Of a DNA stretch of 64,000 nt, positions 53,735-61,742 are shown piece after piece. The first letter of the stretch is position 1, and each line of letters begins with the position of its first letter. The notes below the pieces were generated by a model, which was not told the DNA's origin, made no database searches, and saw only the letters and a list, made by a program, of their open reading frames with translations. Origin of the DNA: CBDCTM01 sp965222005 (GTDB taxonomy: Bacteria > Bacteroidota > Bacteroidia > Chitinophagales > Saprospiraceae); contig OZ244935.1 of NCBI GenBank assembly GCA_965222005.1, forward strand, positions 3,224,001-3,288,000. The letters are read 5' to 3'. A program made the position numbers and the translations under genes.

Positions 53735-55516
53735 TTAGCTAGCTTCAAACTGCAAACGAGCCAGGTTGCTATAGGCACCATTCACTTTGTCGGAAAGCTC
53801 GTCATGTGTGCCGCTTTCAATGATGCGCCCCTCGTCGATAACGTATATACAGTCCGCATCGCGGATGGTAGCCAGGCGGTGGGCGATAATGATGGAAGTA
53901 CGGCCCACCATAAGTTGGTTGAGGGCATCCTGCACCACCTTTTCCGATTCGGAATCCAGGCTGGAGGTAGCTTCATCGAGCAGCAGGATGGCAGGATCGC
54001 GCAGGATGGCGCGGGCGATGGCTATCCGCTGGCGTTGCCCGCCGCTGAGCTTGATGCCGCGCTCGCCCACCAGGGTGTCGAGGCCTTCGGGGAAATGGCT
54101 GATAAAATCCCAGGCATTGGCCTTGCGGGCCGCTTCAATGATTTCGGCTTCGCTGGCAGCAGGCTTACCGTATAAGATATTCTCCCGAATGGTGCCTCCA
54201 AAGAGCAATACCTCCTGCGGCACAATGGCCAGATTGGAGCGATAGGGTGTGATGGGATAGTCAAAAATATTTTTACCATCTATTTCAATGCTCCCCTGGT
54301 CGAGCTGGTAAAAGCGCAATAAAAGCTGGGCGATCGTCGATTTGCCGGCGCCGCTTTGACCCACTAGAGCTACCTTTTGCCCGGCCTCTACTTCAAAATT
54401 GATACCTTTCAATACGGCCACATCCTTTCGGGTAGGATAGCTGAAATGTACATCGCGAAAGCGAATAGTTCCTCGAAGCCTGGGTATAGGATCTGAGGTG
54501 TTTGCTGGTTGGAAGCTTACCTCTCCCTCCATTTCCAGTATTTCGCGGATCCGCTCAGTGGCTCCAATAGCGCCAAGCAACTCGGTGGTGAAATTGCCAA
54601 GCCCTGCGATAGCTGCCCCGATAATGGCGGTATAAGAAACAAAGGCAATGAGCTGGCCGGCAGAAATGTCGCCATTTTGTACCATCGTGGCCCCTTGCCA
54701 GATGATGAAAAACAATGCTCCAAATAATATGCTTACAATAAATACGGCAAATATGGCTCGTCCCTGAGCATAGCGCAGTGCGATGCGCACCACCTTATCG
54801 ATGGAGCTGCCGTAGCGGATGGTCTCAAAACGTTCGTTGGTAAAACTTTTTACCGTATTGATGGATTGCATACTCTCACTGAGTATGATGTTCGTTTCAG
54901 CCAGTGCATCCTGCCTCTTTTTGGAAAGGCGCCGGATAAAACGGCCAAAGAAAAAAGCACCGACCACAATCAATGGAAAGGTCACCAGCATGATGAGCGC
55001 CAGCTTGGGTGTGGTGATGGCCAAAAAAATAATGCCTGCAATGAGTATGATGATCTGCCTGAGAAATTCGGCCAAGGTTATGGAAAAGGCGCTGTACAGC
55101 TTCTCCACATCAGCAGTGAGCCGACTGATCAATTCTCCGACCCGGCTTTTTTCGAAAAATACAATCGGCAGGGTGATCAGCTTTTCATATACTGCTTTGC
55201 GTACATCGGCAATCCCCCTTTCGGAGACATTGGCGAATAGCAATACCCGAAAGTAGCTAAAGCTGCCTTGTACCAATAAAACGATAAACAAAATCCAGCC
55301 GATGCTGCTTAGGGTGAGCTCCATTTCCGTGGACCCCTGCGCTACATCCACCATCAGGCCGGCCAAATAGGGGAAGAGCATGAATACGAGACTCGACAAG
55401 AACAAAAGTATCAGGCCGCCAAACAGCATCAGGCGGTAGGGGTGCACAAAATCAAAGATCAGCAAGGCTTTTTTCAGCTGTTCGCGATTAATTTTGGGCC
55501 TTTTTGATACTTCCAT
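53735..55516 (-). CDS. MsbA-like ABC exporter (fused membrane and ATPase domains)
   Basis: A 593-residue half-transporter that would dimerise to export lipids or drugs across the inner membrane. The membrane domain has six helices (about 25-310) and the ATPase domain spans about 345-590. ATPase motifs are Walker A LVGQSGAGKSTIAQLLLRFY, Q-loop IVPQEVLLF, signature LSGGQRQRIAIARAILRDP, Walker B ILLLDEATSSLDSES and H-loop IIIAHRLATIRDAD, all intact. The start is placed at MEVSKRPKINREQLKKALLI; a start 14 codons upstream would lie inside a repeat element and is unlikely. It is first in an operon with a small membrane protein and murB, in keeping with an envelope-lipid role, though the substrate is not determined. 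Confidence 0.93.
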   Translation of the reverse strand: MEVSKRPKINREQLKKALLIFDFVHPYRLMLFGGLILLFLSSLVFMLFPYLAGLMVDVAQGSTEMELTLSSIGWILFIVLLVQGSFSYFRVLLFANVSERGIADVRKAVYEKLITLPIVFFEKSRVGELISRLTADVEKLYSAFSITLAEFLRQIIILIAGIIFLAITTPKLALIMLVTFPLIVVGAFFFGRFIRRLSKKRQDALAETNIILSESMQSINTVKSFTNERFETIRYGSSIDKVVRIALRYAQGRAIFAVFIVSILFGALFFIIWQGATMVQNGDISAGQLIAFVSYTAIIGAAIAGLGNFTTELLGAIGATERIREILEMEGEVSFQPANTSDPIPRLRGTIRFRDVHFSYPTRKDVAVLKGINFEVEAGQKVALVGQSGAGKSTIAQLLLRFYQLDQGSIEIDGKNIFDYPITPYRSNLAIVPQEVLLFGGTIRENILYGKPAASEAEIIEAARKANAWDFISHFPEGLDTLVGERGIKLSGGQRQRIAIARAILRDPAILLLDEATSSLDSESEKVVQDALNQLMVGRTSIIIAHRLATIRDADCIYVIDEGRIIESGTHDELSDKVNGAYSNLARLQFEAS

Positions 55517-55552
55517 AAATGGTGTTTTCTGAGAAATTGTCCGGTTTTTGTT

Positions 55553-55593
55553 GTTCAAAAAACTAAATCCTCTTTTCAGTTTTTGAATGTTCC
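55553..55593 (+). repeat. intergenic inverted-repeat element, copy D (internally deleted)
   Basis: Only the left hairpin (GTTCAAAAAACTAAATCCTC then TTTTCAGTTTTTGAA) and the right flank (TGTTCC) of the element are left; the roughly 70-base core found in copies A-C is missing. It sits just upstream of the MsbA-like exporter gene. Confidence 0.65.
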
Positions 55594-55791
55594 TTAACTG
55601 AACAGTTAATCAAGAGAAATGTTGGTGATGCACCTCAAAGATAGTAGCTTATTTGAAAGGATGGGGTACAGGTGGAAATGTATATGAATCAAGGTACAGC
55701 GGAAGTGGGATCATACCGCAGCCCAAAATGCTACTCCTTTTTAATAGGGACACAGCATTGAATGCAGAGCAGAGGTTGAAGTCATAAATTT

Positions 55792-56865
55792 TTATGAAAT
55801 TTCGCCCCCACAGCTTGAGCCGGCCCCGGCCGTGCAACCGTAGCAGTGCTGATTGAGGATGATCTGACGCTGATTCAGGGCTGCCGAGTCAAAGTCATTG
55901 ATGTGGCGAGAGCCGGGAGTGGCCACCTTGAGGTCCAGCATTTGATTGAAATCGCAATCGTACAAATAGCCATCCCAACTCACCGAAATGGTATTGCGGC
56001 ACATCAGGCCAGATACAGTGGTGGGATTAAATGCTTCCACCAGTAGCTGCATATAATCCTGATAATTGTTGGTTTGGAGCAAATATTCGAGAAAGCGGCT
56101 GATGGGCATATTGGTGATGGCATACAGTTGATTGAACTCGATGTCGTACTTGCGTTTTAGCTGTCTTTTGAATTCGGCTTCAAGAGAAGCCTGGCCGGAG
56201 GGCAAAAAGGCCCCACTGGGGTTGTACACCAAATCGAGCTGCAAGCCACTGTTTTCGCGGCCATAGCCCACTGCATTGAGTCGTTTTAATGCCTTGATGG
56301 AATCTTCAAACACGCCATCGCCACGTTGGCTATCTGTGCGACTTTTGCTGAAGTAGGGCAAAGAAGAGACGATATGAAGCTGCTGTCGGGCAAAAAACTC
56401 AGGCAAATCATGGTATTTTTTATGGGCCATGAGGATGGTCAGATTGCAGCGGTCGATCACTTTTTTGTCCAGTTTCCGGCAGGCTTCCACAAACCAACGA
56501 AAGTGCGGATTCATCTCCGGAGCGCCGCCCGTTATGTCCACTGTGTGAATACTGGGCGTAGCTGCAATGATTTGCAAACAGCGCTCCAGGCTTTGCTTCG
56601 ACATATTCTCCTCCTTTCGATCGGGGCCGGCATCCACGTGGCAATGTGCACAACTCTGGTTGCAGAGTTTGCCAATATTGACCTGGAGTATCTCAATGGC
56701 TGTTGGGTGCAGCTCAGCTCGCCCAGCCTCGAGGAGCTTTTCTGCAAAAGGCGGAAAAAGGTCGGTTACCAGCTCCTTGCCGTTCAACACATTAAGCTGT
56801 ACGAAGGTGTCAGAGAGCTGATTGGCTCTTGATTTGAGAGACTTGCTGCGCTGTTTGATCGCCAT
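55792..56865 (-). CDS. arsS: arsenosugar biosynthesis radical SAM protein ArsS
   Basis: A 357-residue radical SAM enzyme with a C-terminal DUF3641-type domain, the ArsS family, which couples an adenosyl group to dimethylated arsenic in arsenosugar formation. The iron-sulfur motif is GKLCNQSCAHCHVDAGPDRK (C68, C72, C75). Further family marks are VDITGGAPEMNPHFRWFVEA, then QLDLVYNPSGAFLPSGQASL, and the cysteine-rich end HCYGCTAGAGSSCGGEIS. The downstream half of a pair: its partner gene ends 32 bases upstream. No arsM methyltransferase or ars resistance gene is seen here. The arsenic assignment follows from the family, not from this locus alone. Confidence 0.9.
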   Translation of the reverse strand: MAIKQRSKSLKSRANQLSDTFVQLNVLNGKELVTDLFPPFAEKLLEAGRAELHPTAIEILQVNIGKLCNQSCAHCHVDAGPDRKEENMSKQSLERCLQIIAATPSIHTVDITGGAPEMNPHFRWFVEACRKLDKKVIDRCNLTILMAHKKYHDLPEFFARQQLHIVSSLPYFSKSRTDSQRGDGVFEDSIKALKRLNAVGYGRENSGLQLDLVYNPSGAFLPSGQASLEAEFKRQLKRKYDIEFNQLYAITNMPISRFLEYLLQTNNYQDYMQLLVEAFNPTTVSGLMCRNTISVSWDGYLYDCDFNQMLDLKVATPGSRHINDFDSAALNQRQIILNQHCYGCTAGAGSSCGGEIS

Positions 56866-56897
56866 ATTGTGCTTGTAGTTTTTGTTGTTGAAGGCTT

Positions 56898-57239
56898 TTA
56901 CATTGATAATTTTTTGAGATGGTTCATCATCTGCACACTATACACCAGTGAGGTACCACTCCTGATGGCTGCCGCTACGTGGACGGCTTCCATCATCTGC
57001 TCTTCATCGGCGCCTTTCACCAGGCAGGTACTGGAATAGGCATCGATACAATAAGGGCATTGCAAGGCGTGAGCCACAGCCAGCGCAATCAGGGCTTTTT
57101 CGCGTTCGGTAAGCGCGCCGTCTTGAAAAACAGCGTTGTACCATTCAAAAAATTTTTGGCCATATTCCTCTTGTAACTCGGTGATATTTCCAAATTTCTT
57201 GAGATCTGCCGGGTCGAAGTATGTTTTTTGATTACTCAT
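56898..57239 (-). CDS. arsenosugar biosynthesis-associated peroxidase-like (carboxymuconolactone decarboxylase family) protein
   Basis: A 113-residue AhpD-like protein. The fold is marked by EREKALIALAVAHALQCPYC followed by IDAY, with the redox pair C61-x-x-C64, and by EEQMMEAVHVAAAIRSGTSL. This specific form, beginning with YFDPADLKKFGNITE, is the one found next to arsS in arsenosugar loci. It starts 58 bp into a region with its own upstream signals (TACTTTTG at 57335..57328 on the minus strand is a possible -7 box) and precedes arsS on the same strand, giving a two-gene operon. Its exact reaction is unknown; thiol redox chemistry is likely. Confidence 0.9.
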   Translation of the reverse strand: MSNQKTYFDPADLKKFGNITELQEEYGQKFFEWYNAVFQDGALTEREKALIALAVAHALQCPYCIDAYSSTCLVKGADEEQMMEAVHVAAAIRSGTSLVYSVQMMNHLKKLSM

Positions 57240-57458
57240 GATAGGTGGTTGATAGATTTAGTTCATGTTTAATAAAACAATATTTGGCGTCGGTAGTCCA
57301 AAGGATGAAATTTGAACATGATCTTAACAAAAGTAGAGCCTTTTATTTGTCAATGGTGCTCAGACAATACGCTAAATTAACTTTTTCATATAGAAGTGTT
57401 TTGAGCTTGACAGTTTTGCGGCAGCATCTCATTGCAGCAATGCAGCCAAATAGCTGCT

Positions 57459-57490
57459 TTTGGTAAAACAAACTGCCTTAGCTATCTTTG
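57459..57490 (+). promoter_or_regulatory. Bacteroidota-type promoter of the pyrophosphatase gene
   Basis: TTTG (57459-57462), a 20-base spacer and TATCTTTG (57483-57490) form a full match to the TTTG / TAnnTTTG promoter. Transcription should begin near 57497, leaving a leader of about 20 bases before the ATG at 57518. Confidence 0.75.
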
Positions 57491-57505
57491 AGCGAAAGGC
57501 AGTTT
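57470..57505 (+). promoter_or_regulatory. operator-like inverted repeat spanning the pyrophosphatase -7 box
   Basis: AAACTGCCTT and AAGGCAGTTT are perfect 10-base inverted repeats separated by 16 bases. The left arm lies in the promoter spacer and the right arm over the expected start of transcription, so the -7 box is between them. This fits a repressor operator; alternatively the transcript start may fold only weakly, since just the right arm would be transcribed. Confidence 0.55.
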
Positions 57506-57517
57506 GCTGACAGCTCC

Positions 57518-58153
57518 ATGAAACGCACCTCCTTAATAACTACTCTTTTGTGCTACAGCTTTTTGCTGTTCTTGCTCATCGGCTGCCGGAAGGATCGACA
57601 GAAAGCGGTCGATTACTATAGCCTGCCTGCCCTCACCGAGCGGGGCTTCAATGTGGTGGTGGAGATACCGGCGGGCACTAACCATAAGATTGAGTTCAAT
57701 CCACAAAGTGGGCGCTTCGAGAATGATCAGCTTGACGGCCGCAATCGCGTTGTCAATTATTTACCCTATCTGGGCAACTACGGCTTTGTGCCAGGCACCT
57801 TGATGGATCAGGCCAGGGGAGGGGATGGCGATGCCCTGGATGTGCTGCTAATAGCCGAAAGCCTGCCCACCGGCAAGGTAATAGAAGCTCGCCCCATAGC
57901 CGCGCTGCTATTGAATGATAAGGATGAAATAGATACCAAAATTATTGCTTTACCGGTTGATTCGAGCTACCAAAGCCTGCATATCGCCAATCATCGGGAT
58001 TTTGTTGTTCGCTTCAATTCGGTGCAAAATATCATTGAGCAGTGGTTTTTAAACTACAAAGGACAGAACCGGACCCGCTCGCTGGGCTGGCGAAATGATC
58101 AATATGCCTGGGCAGCCATCAAAAAGTGGAGCCTGCCACCTTCTGGCAAATAG
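57518..58153 (+). CDS. ppa: family I inorganic pyrophosphatase with lipoprotein signal
   Basis: A 211-residue protein. The first 22 residues are a lipoprotein signal (TTLLCYSFLLFLLIGC, lipobox LIGC with C23), followed by a family I pyrophosphatase domain (about 45-200) that splits pyrophosphate into two phosphates. Active-site marks are FNVVVEIPAGTNHKIEFNPQ, YGFVPGTL and GDGDALDVLLIAE with the metal-binding Asp cluster, then ALLLNDKDEIDTKIIAL, KDEIDTKII being the family's usual DxGExDxKII step. Most family I enzymes are cytoplasmic, so an exported, membrane-anchored form is unusual. The ATG at 57518 is required for the lipobox; ten codons upstream in frame are not needed and overlap the promoter. 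Confidence 0.9.
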   Translation: MKRTSLITTLLCYSFLLFLLIGCRKDRQKAVDYYSLPALTERGFNVVVEIPAGTNHKIEFNPQSGRFENDQLDGRNRVVNYLPYLGNYGFVPGTLMDQARGGDGDALDVLLIAESLPTGKVIEARPIAALLLNDKDEIDTKIIALPVDSSYQSLHIANHRDFVVRFNSVQNIIEQWFLNYKGQNRTRSLGWRNDQYAWAAIKKWSLPPSGK

Positions 58154-58282
58154 CTTCTTTATTTTTTTGCTTCCCGTAAACTTGTAGCCAACTGTTAACG
58201 TTTGTGTTAATGTGTGCTATCCGACTTATTGGCAGGGCAATTGTCCGTATATTTCCATCCGGTTCTACAATACCCTTTTATT

Positions 58283-59518
58283 ATGACATCAGGTATTCGC
58301 AAGTCATTTGAGAAAATTGGTCGCACTACCCAATGGAGGGCTATCCATATGGAATTTTATACGCAATTTGAAGAGGTGTGTAACATTTGGAGCCAAATAG
58401 CCCCCAAGGACAACCTTTTCCTCGGTGTGGATTACCTGAAAATTCTAGAACAAGCTCCTCCCGTGGGGATGAAGATGGGCTATCTGTTGTATTTCAACAG
58501 ACAGAGGCCGGTGGGCATAGCTCTTTGCCAAATCCAGTATTTCAAAGCCGACCAAAGCCTCAAACTCGATGACAATAAAAAGACGCCCTGCTTTTTCAAT
58601 ACCTTCGCCCGCTTTGTACGCGGCCTGGTAGCCAGCAAGGTGGAATTCAATACCCTGGTGTGTGGCAACCTGCTGCTCACGGGCGAGCACGGCTATTTCT
58701 TTGACGATAGCCTGGTGGAAGAGGGAAAATCCATTAGCCTGCTGTCCGAAGGGCTGGATTATGCCCAGGAAGTACTCACCAATTCAGGTACCCCCATAGC
58801 CGTAGTATTGATCAAGGATTTTTATGAAAAACGCCGGACTGCTTCTGCCAAATTGGTCGATCAAGGGTACAATGAATTTACCATTGACCCAAATATGGTG
58901 ATGCCGCTGCGTGAAAATTGGCTGTGCTTTGAGGATTATTTAGCAGACCTGACCAGCAAGTATCGTGTAAGGATAAAGCGGGCTTTGAAGAAATCCAATC
59001 ATTTGAAAAGGAGAGAGTTGGATAGGACTGAAGTGGAAAAATACTTGCCGCGCCTTTATGACTTGTACCGCGATATTGCCAGAAATTCAGGCTTTAATGT
59101 AGTCAATCTCAATAAAAATTACTTGCTGGAATTCAAAAGGCAAATGCCCGAAACCTTCCGGGTGTTTGGCTATTTTGAAGGCGAGCGACTGATTGCCTTC
59201 TTTAGCACGATCATCAATGGAGATGAATTGGAAGCACACTTTTTGGGATTTGAAAAAGCAGCCAATGCCGATAGCCAAATCTACCTCAATATTCTAATCG
59301 ATATTCTGAAAATTGGGATACAATTTGGGGTGAAGCGCATTGTGTTTGCCAGAACAGCTCTCGAAATCAAGAGCTCATTGGGCGCCGAAGCGCAAGAGAT
59401 GTTTTGTTATCTGCGCCACCGCAATCAATTTTCCAACCGCTTTCTGAACCCGTTGCTGGAATACCTCAAGCCGGAATCCAACTTTCTGCCGCGCCATCCT
59501 TTCAAAGGAACACATTAA
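58283..59518 (+). CDS. GNAT-superfamily acyltransferase-like protein (peptidoglycan-bridge/BioF2-like)
   Basis: A 411-residue protein resembling the paired-GNAT proteins that include FemX-like and BioF2-like acyltransferases. The C-terminal half has the recognisable features YLADLTSKYRVRIKRALKKS (the S/T-KxRxxxRRxxKK type step), LYDLYRDIARNSGFNVVNLN, FRVFGYFEGERLIAFFSTII and AHFLGFEKAANADSQIYLNI. No signal peptide. Acceptor unknown; envelope amino-acyl or lipid amide transfer is possible. The ATG at 58283 is chosen over an upstream GTG. It ends tail to tail with the anti-sigma-like gene, the two stop codons sharing TTAA. Confidence 0.8.
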   Translation: MTSGIRKSFEKIGRTTQWRAIHMEFYTQFEEVCNIWSQIAPKDNLFLGVDYLKILEQAPPVGMKMGYLLYFNRQRPVGIALCQIQYFKADQSLKLDDNKKTPCFFNTFARFVRGLVASKVEFNTLVCGNLLLTGEHGYFFDDSLVEEGKSISLLSEGLDYAQEVLTNSGTPIAVVLIKDFYEKRRTASAKLVDQGYNEFTIDPNMVMPLRENWLCFEDYLADLTSKYRVRIKRALKKSNHLKRRELDRTEVEKYLPRLYDLYRDIARNSGFNVVNLNKNYLLEFKRQMPETFRVFGYFEGERLIAFFSTIINGDELEAHFLGFEKAANADSQIYLNILIDILKIGIQFGVKRIVFARTALEIKSSLGAEAQEMFCYLRHRNQFSNRFLNPLLEYLKPESNFLPRHPFKGTH

Positions 59519-60687
59519 TCGTTGGCCCTTCTCAAGTTGCGCTCCACTACCTTCCTCGTGTTGATATAGTTGCGCTGGTTGAGATGGATTTGTTGCTGCG
59601 GCTCTATGTCAGAAGGGGTAGCATTTTGCAAGGTGGTCGAATACTGGCGCTTATCAGTAGCCTGTTGTAGAATAATCTGTTGCGGAAAGGGCACCGCTTT
59701 ATTTTCAAATACTGCCTGCTGTGCCGTATATCCCACCAACGGATAACGCTGGAAATGACCGCTGCCATCTGTATCGATCAAGTAAAAAATACGGCCATCC
59801 AGCTGCTGAATACGCATTTTTTCAATGAGCAGCGTGTCTCCATTTGTGATAAGCTGGCCACTACCTTCTATAGTAGTTGCGTTGATCAATTGCCAGTTTT
59901 CGACTTGATAGCCTGCTGGCGCACGACCCTGCCATTGGCCAAGCAGCCAATTGAACTGCGACATATCGGCTATTACATCCTTTTTCTTCGCTACTTCCTT
60001 GTCTTCACTGACACTAGCTGCATCCACAGTCGATACCCGGCTACTACCATATACTTTATCGTCAATTTTGGGATAATCGGCAGCAGCAACTTGCGGCTTG
60101 GCTGCGTCTGACTCTTCATGCTCCAACACTTCCCTGTTTTCATCCGCCTCCCCGGCCATAGCAATCGGCTCTTCGGAAGCATATGCATTGGCAGCGGCAG
60201 GAGGTTCCACACTTGCTGCTGTTGGCCCTGCCTCCTCTGTGTTGGCGGGCTTGGCTGCATGGGCTATATCCAGAGAACTGCTCTGCCTTTCGGATCGCGA
60301 CAGCGCTACGATTTTACGATCGGGCTCGCCTTCCGGAAGTGGGCTGTCCAGTCTTTTATGGTACTTGTATTGAAGTTCTACCAATTTGTAAGCATCATCG
60401 CTGGCATCCGCGTAGGGGCCCAGCTCTTCCCAAACAGCCGGAATAGCCCGGGCAGCAGAGTCGTTCGTTCTGTACTGCGGTAGCATCAAACTGACCACGC
60501 TCACCATGATTAGTAGTGCTATCACCGCTGCGATGGCGTACAGGCGCCTGTATATGGGGACCCTGCGACCCCGGCGATGTTGGTCGAGCCGCTGTTCCAG
60601 CCTTTCCCAACTGCGCTCAGAGGGACGCTCATCCAGCCGATGCTGGCTATTTCGGAACAATTCAGATATATTCTTTTGCGATTTCAT
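59515..60687 (-). CDS. anti-sigma-factor-like membrane protein with C-terminal DUF6265-like domain
   Basis: A 390-residue protein. Residues 1-45 are cytoplasmic and charged (SELFRNSQHRLDERPSERSW), followed by one membrane helix (about 47-67, LYAIAAVIALLIMVSVVSLM), a long low-complexity linker rich in A, E and P, and a C-terminal domain (about 250-370) with FNWLLGQWQGRAPAGYQVEN, GSGQLITNGDTLLIEKMRIQ and FENKAVPFPQQIILQ, which matches the DUF6265 lipocalin-like pattern. The topology, and the position two genes after an ECF sigma factor on the same strand, suggest it is the cognate anti-sigma factor or its sensor. No canonical zinc-binding anti-sigma motif is visible, so this is inference. Confidence 0.78.
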   Translation of the reverse strand: MKSQKNISELFRNSQHRLDERPSERSWERLEQRLDQHRRGRRVPIYRRLYAIAAVIALLIMVSVVSLMLPQYRTNDSAARAIPAVWEELGPYADASDDAYKLVELQYKYHKRLDSPLPEGEPDRKIVALSRSERQSSSLDIAHAAKPANTEEAGPTAASVEPPAAANAYASEEPIAMAGEADENREVLEHEESDAAKPQVAAADYPKIDDKVYGSSRVSTVDAASVSEDKEVAKKKDVIADMSQFNWLLGQWQGRAPAGYQVENWQLINATTIEGSGQLITNGDTLLIEKMRIQQLDGRIFYLIDTDGSGHFQRYPLVGYTAQQAVFENKAVPFPQQIILQQATDKRQYSTTLQNATPSDIEPQQQIHLNQRNYINTRKVVERNLRRAND

Positions 60688-60728
60688 GGCATATCCATTT
60701 TAGCAATCCGATACTTTTCAGAGCTGCA

Positions 60729-61166
60729 CTAAAACTGCTCTTTACCCTTTATGTAAACGGGTTTGCAATTGCGCTTTCCTTCTTCCCCGAAAAGACTTTC
60801 TTCGCAAGTGATCTTCATATCGGCTCCGCCGATGCGGCAGACCATCTCTTGCTGGTCGTTAAATACCTCCGTAAGCTGGGTAGGACAACTGATGCAGGTA
60901 TTGATTAAATAGAGGTTTTTACCCTCGTGTACACATTTGATTACGCGAGTTTCCACCACATTGGCATTTAGCAAATCCGCTACCCATTGGGGGGCTTTGA
61001 TATTGGTTTCGGTGCTGATGGCATTCGCATCAGCGCTGGGAGCTGCTTTTTTGATCTGCTCACTTGCCGGAGGCGGTTCGCTGGCGCCACTTCCGGAAGC
61101 ACCGTCGTTGCTACAGCCGAGGCCAACCATAGCCAGTGTACTTATTAAAATTAAAATCCTGTTCAT
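60729..61166 (-). CDS. small cysteine-containing lipoprotein in sigma-factor operon
   Basis: A 145-residue predicted lipoprotein (MNRILILISTLAMVGLGC, lipobox GLGC) followed by a Ser/Gly/Ala/Pro-rich linker and a C-terminal domain of about 80 residues with six cysteines, including KCVHEGKNLYLINTCISCPT and MVCRIGG, likely disulfide-bonded outside the cytoplasm. I do not recognise a family. It sits between the sigma-factor gene (36 bases upstream) and the anti-sigma-like gene (41 bases downstream), all on the same strand, so it is probably part of the same regulated unit. An ATG three codons upstream is an alternative start. Confidence 0.8.
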   Translation of the reverse strand: MNRILILISTLAMVGLGCSNDGASGSGASEPPPASEQIKKAAPSADANAISTETNIKAPQWVADLLNANVVETRVIKCVHEGKNLYLINTCISCPTQLTEVFNDQQEMVCRIGGADMKITCEESLFGEEGKRNCKPVYIKGKEQF

Positions 61167-61202
61167 TTGACTCAATAGTTTTATAGCGTTAGTAAATGTG
61201 TG

Positions 61203-61742
61203 TTATCCAACATCGGGATACTGGCGCTGACGAAGCATCCCTTGTAGCCGTTTTTTTGCTAATATAAGCTGCGATTTGGAAGTGTTGATACTGATGCCAA
61301 GCATTTCGGCAATTTCGCGGTGCTTGAAGCCTTCCAGCACATACAGATTGAAAACGGTCCGATAGCCTGTGGGCAATTCGTCCAGTAGCCTCAGGATATC
61401 CTGGGCGGCCAATTCGTCTTCCACACTTACCGAAGTGCCAGCTTCCGGTATCTTCTCTATCTCTACAGCATGCTTAAAATTATGGCGCTTACGCAAAAAC
61501 ATCAAAGATTCATTGACGATGATGCGCCGTATCCAGCCCTCAAAGCTTCCCAGCCCCTTGAAGCGGTCGATATGTGTCAACACTTTGAAAAAACCTTCAA
61601 TCAGTATATCCTCTGCATCTTCCCGATGCTTTACATAGCGCTTGCAAATGCCAAACATCTTGCTACTATAGCGATCGTACAACAACTGCTGGGCAGTTCG
61701 GTCCTGCTTTATACAAGCTGCTATGAGTTCTTTTTCCGTCAC
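61203..61742 (-). CDS. ECF-type sigma-70 family RNA polymerase sigma factor
   Basis: About 179 residues. Region 2 shows TAQQLLYDRYSSKMFGICKR, then YVKHREDAEDILIEGFFKVL and GSFEGWIRRIIVNESLMFLR (-10 recognition). Region 4 has LLDELPTGYRTVFNLYVLEG and the helix-turn-helix HREIAEMLGISINTSKSQLI. This is the usual ECF layout in Bacteroidota. The open frame extends 36 codons further up to a TTG, but family proteins begin M/V-TEKELI, so the GTG at 61742 is favoured; the upstream stretch could instead be leader. It heads a unit with the small lipoprotein and the anti-sigma-like membrane protein. Target genes cannot be told from the sequence. Confidence 0.9.
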   Translation of the reverse strand: MTEKELIAACIKQDRTAQQLLYDRYSSKMFGICKRYVKHREDAEDILIEGFFKVLTHIDRFKGLGSFEGWIRRIIVNESLMFLRKRHNFKHAVEIEKIPEAGTSVSVEDELAAQDILRLLDELPTGYRTVFNLYVLEGFKHREIAEMLGISINTSKSQLILAKKRLQGMLRQRQYPDVG

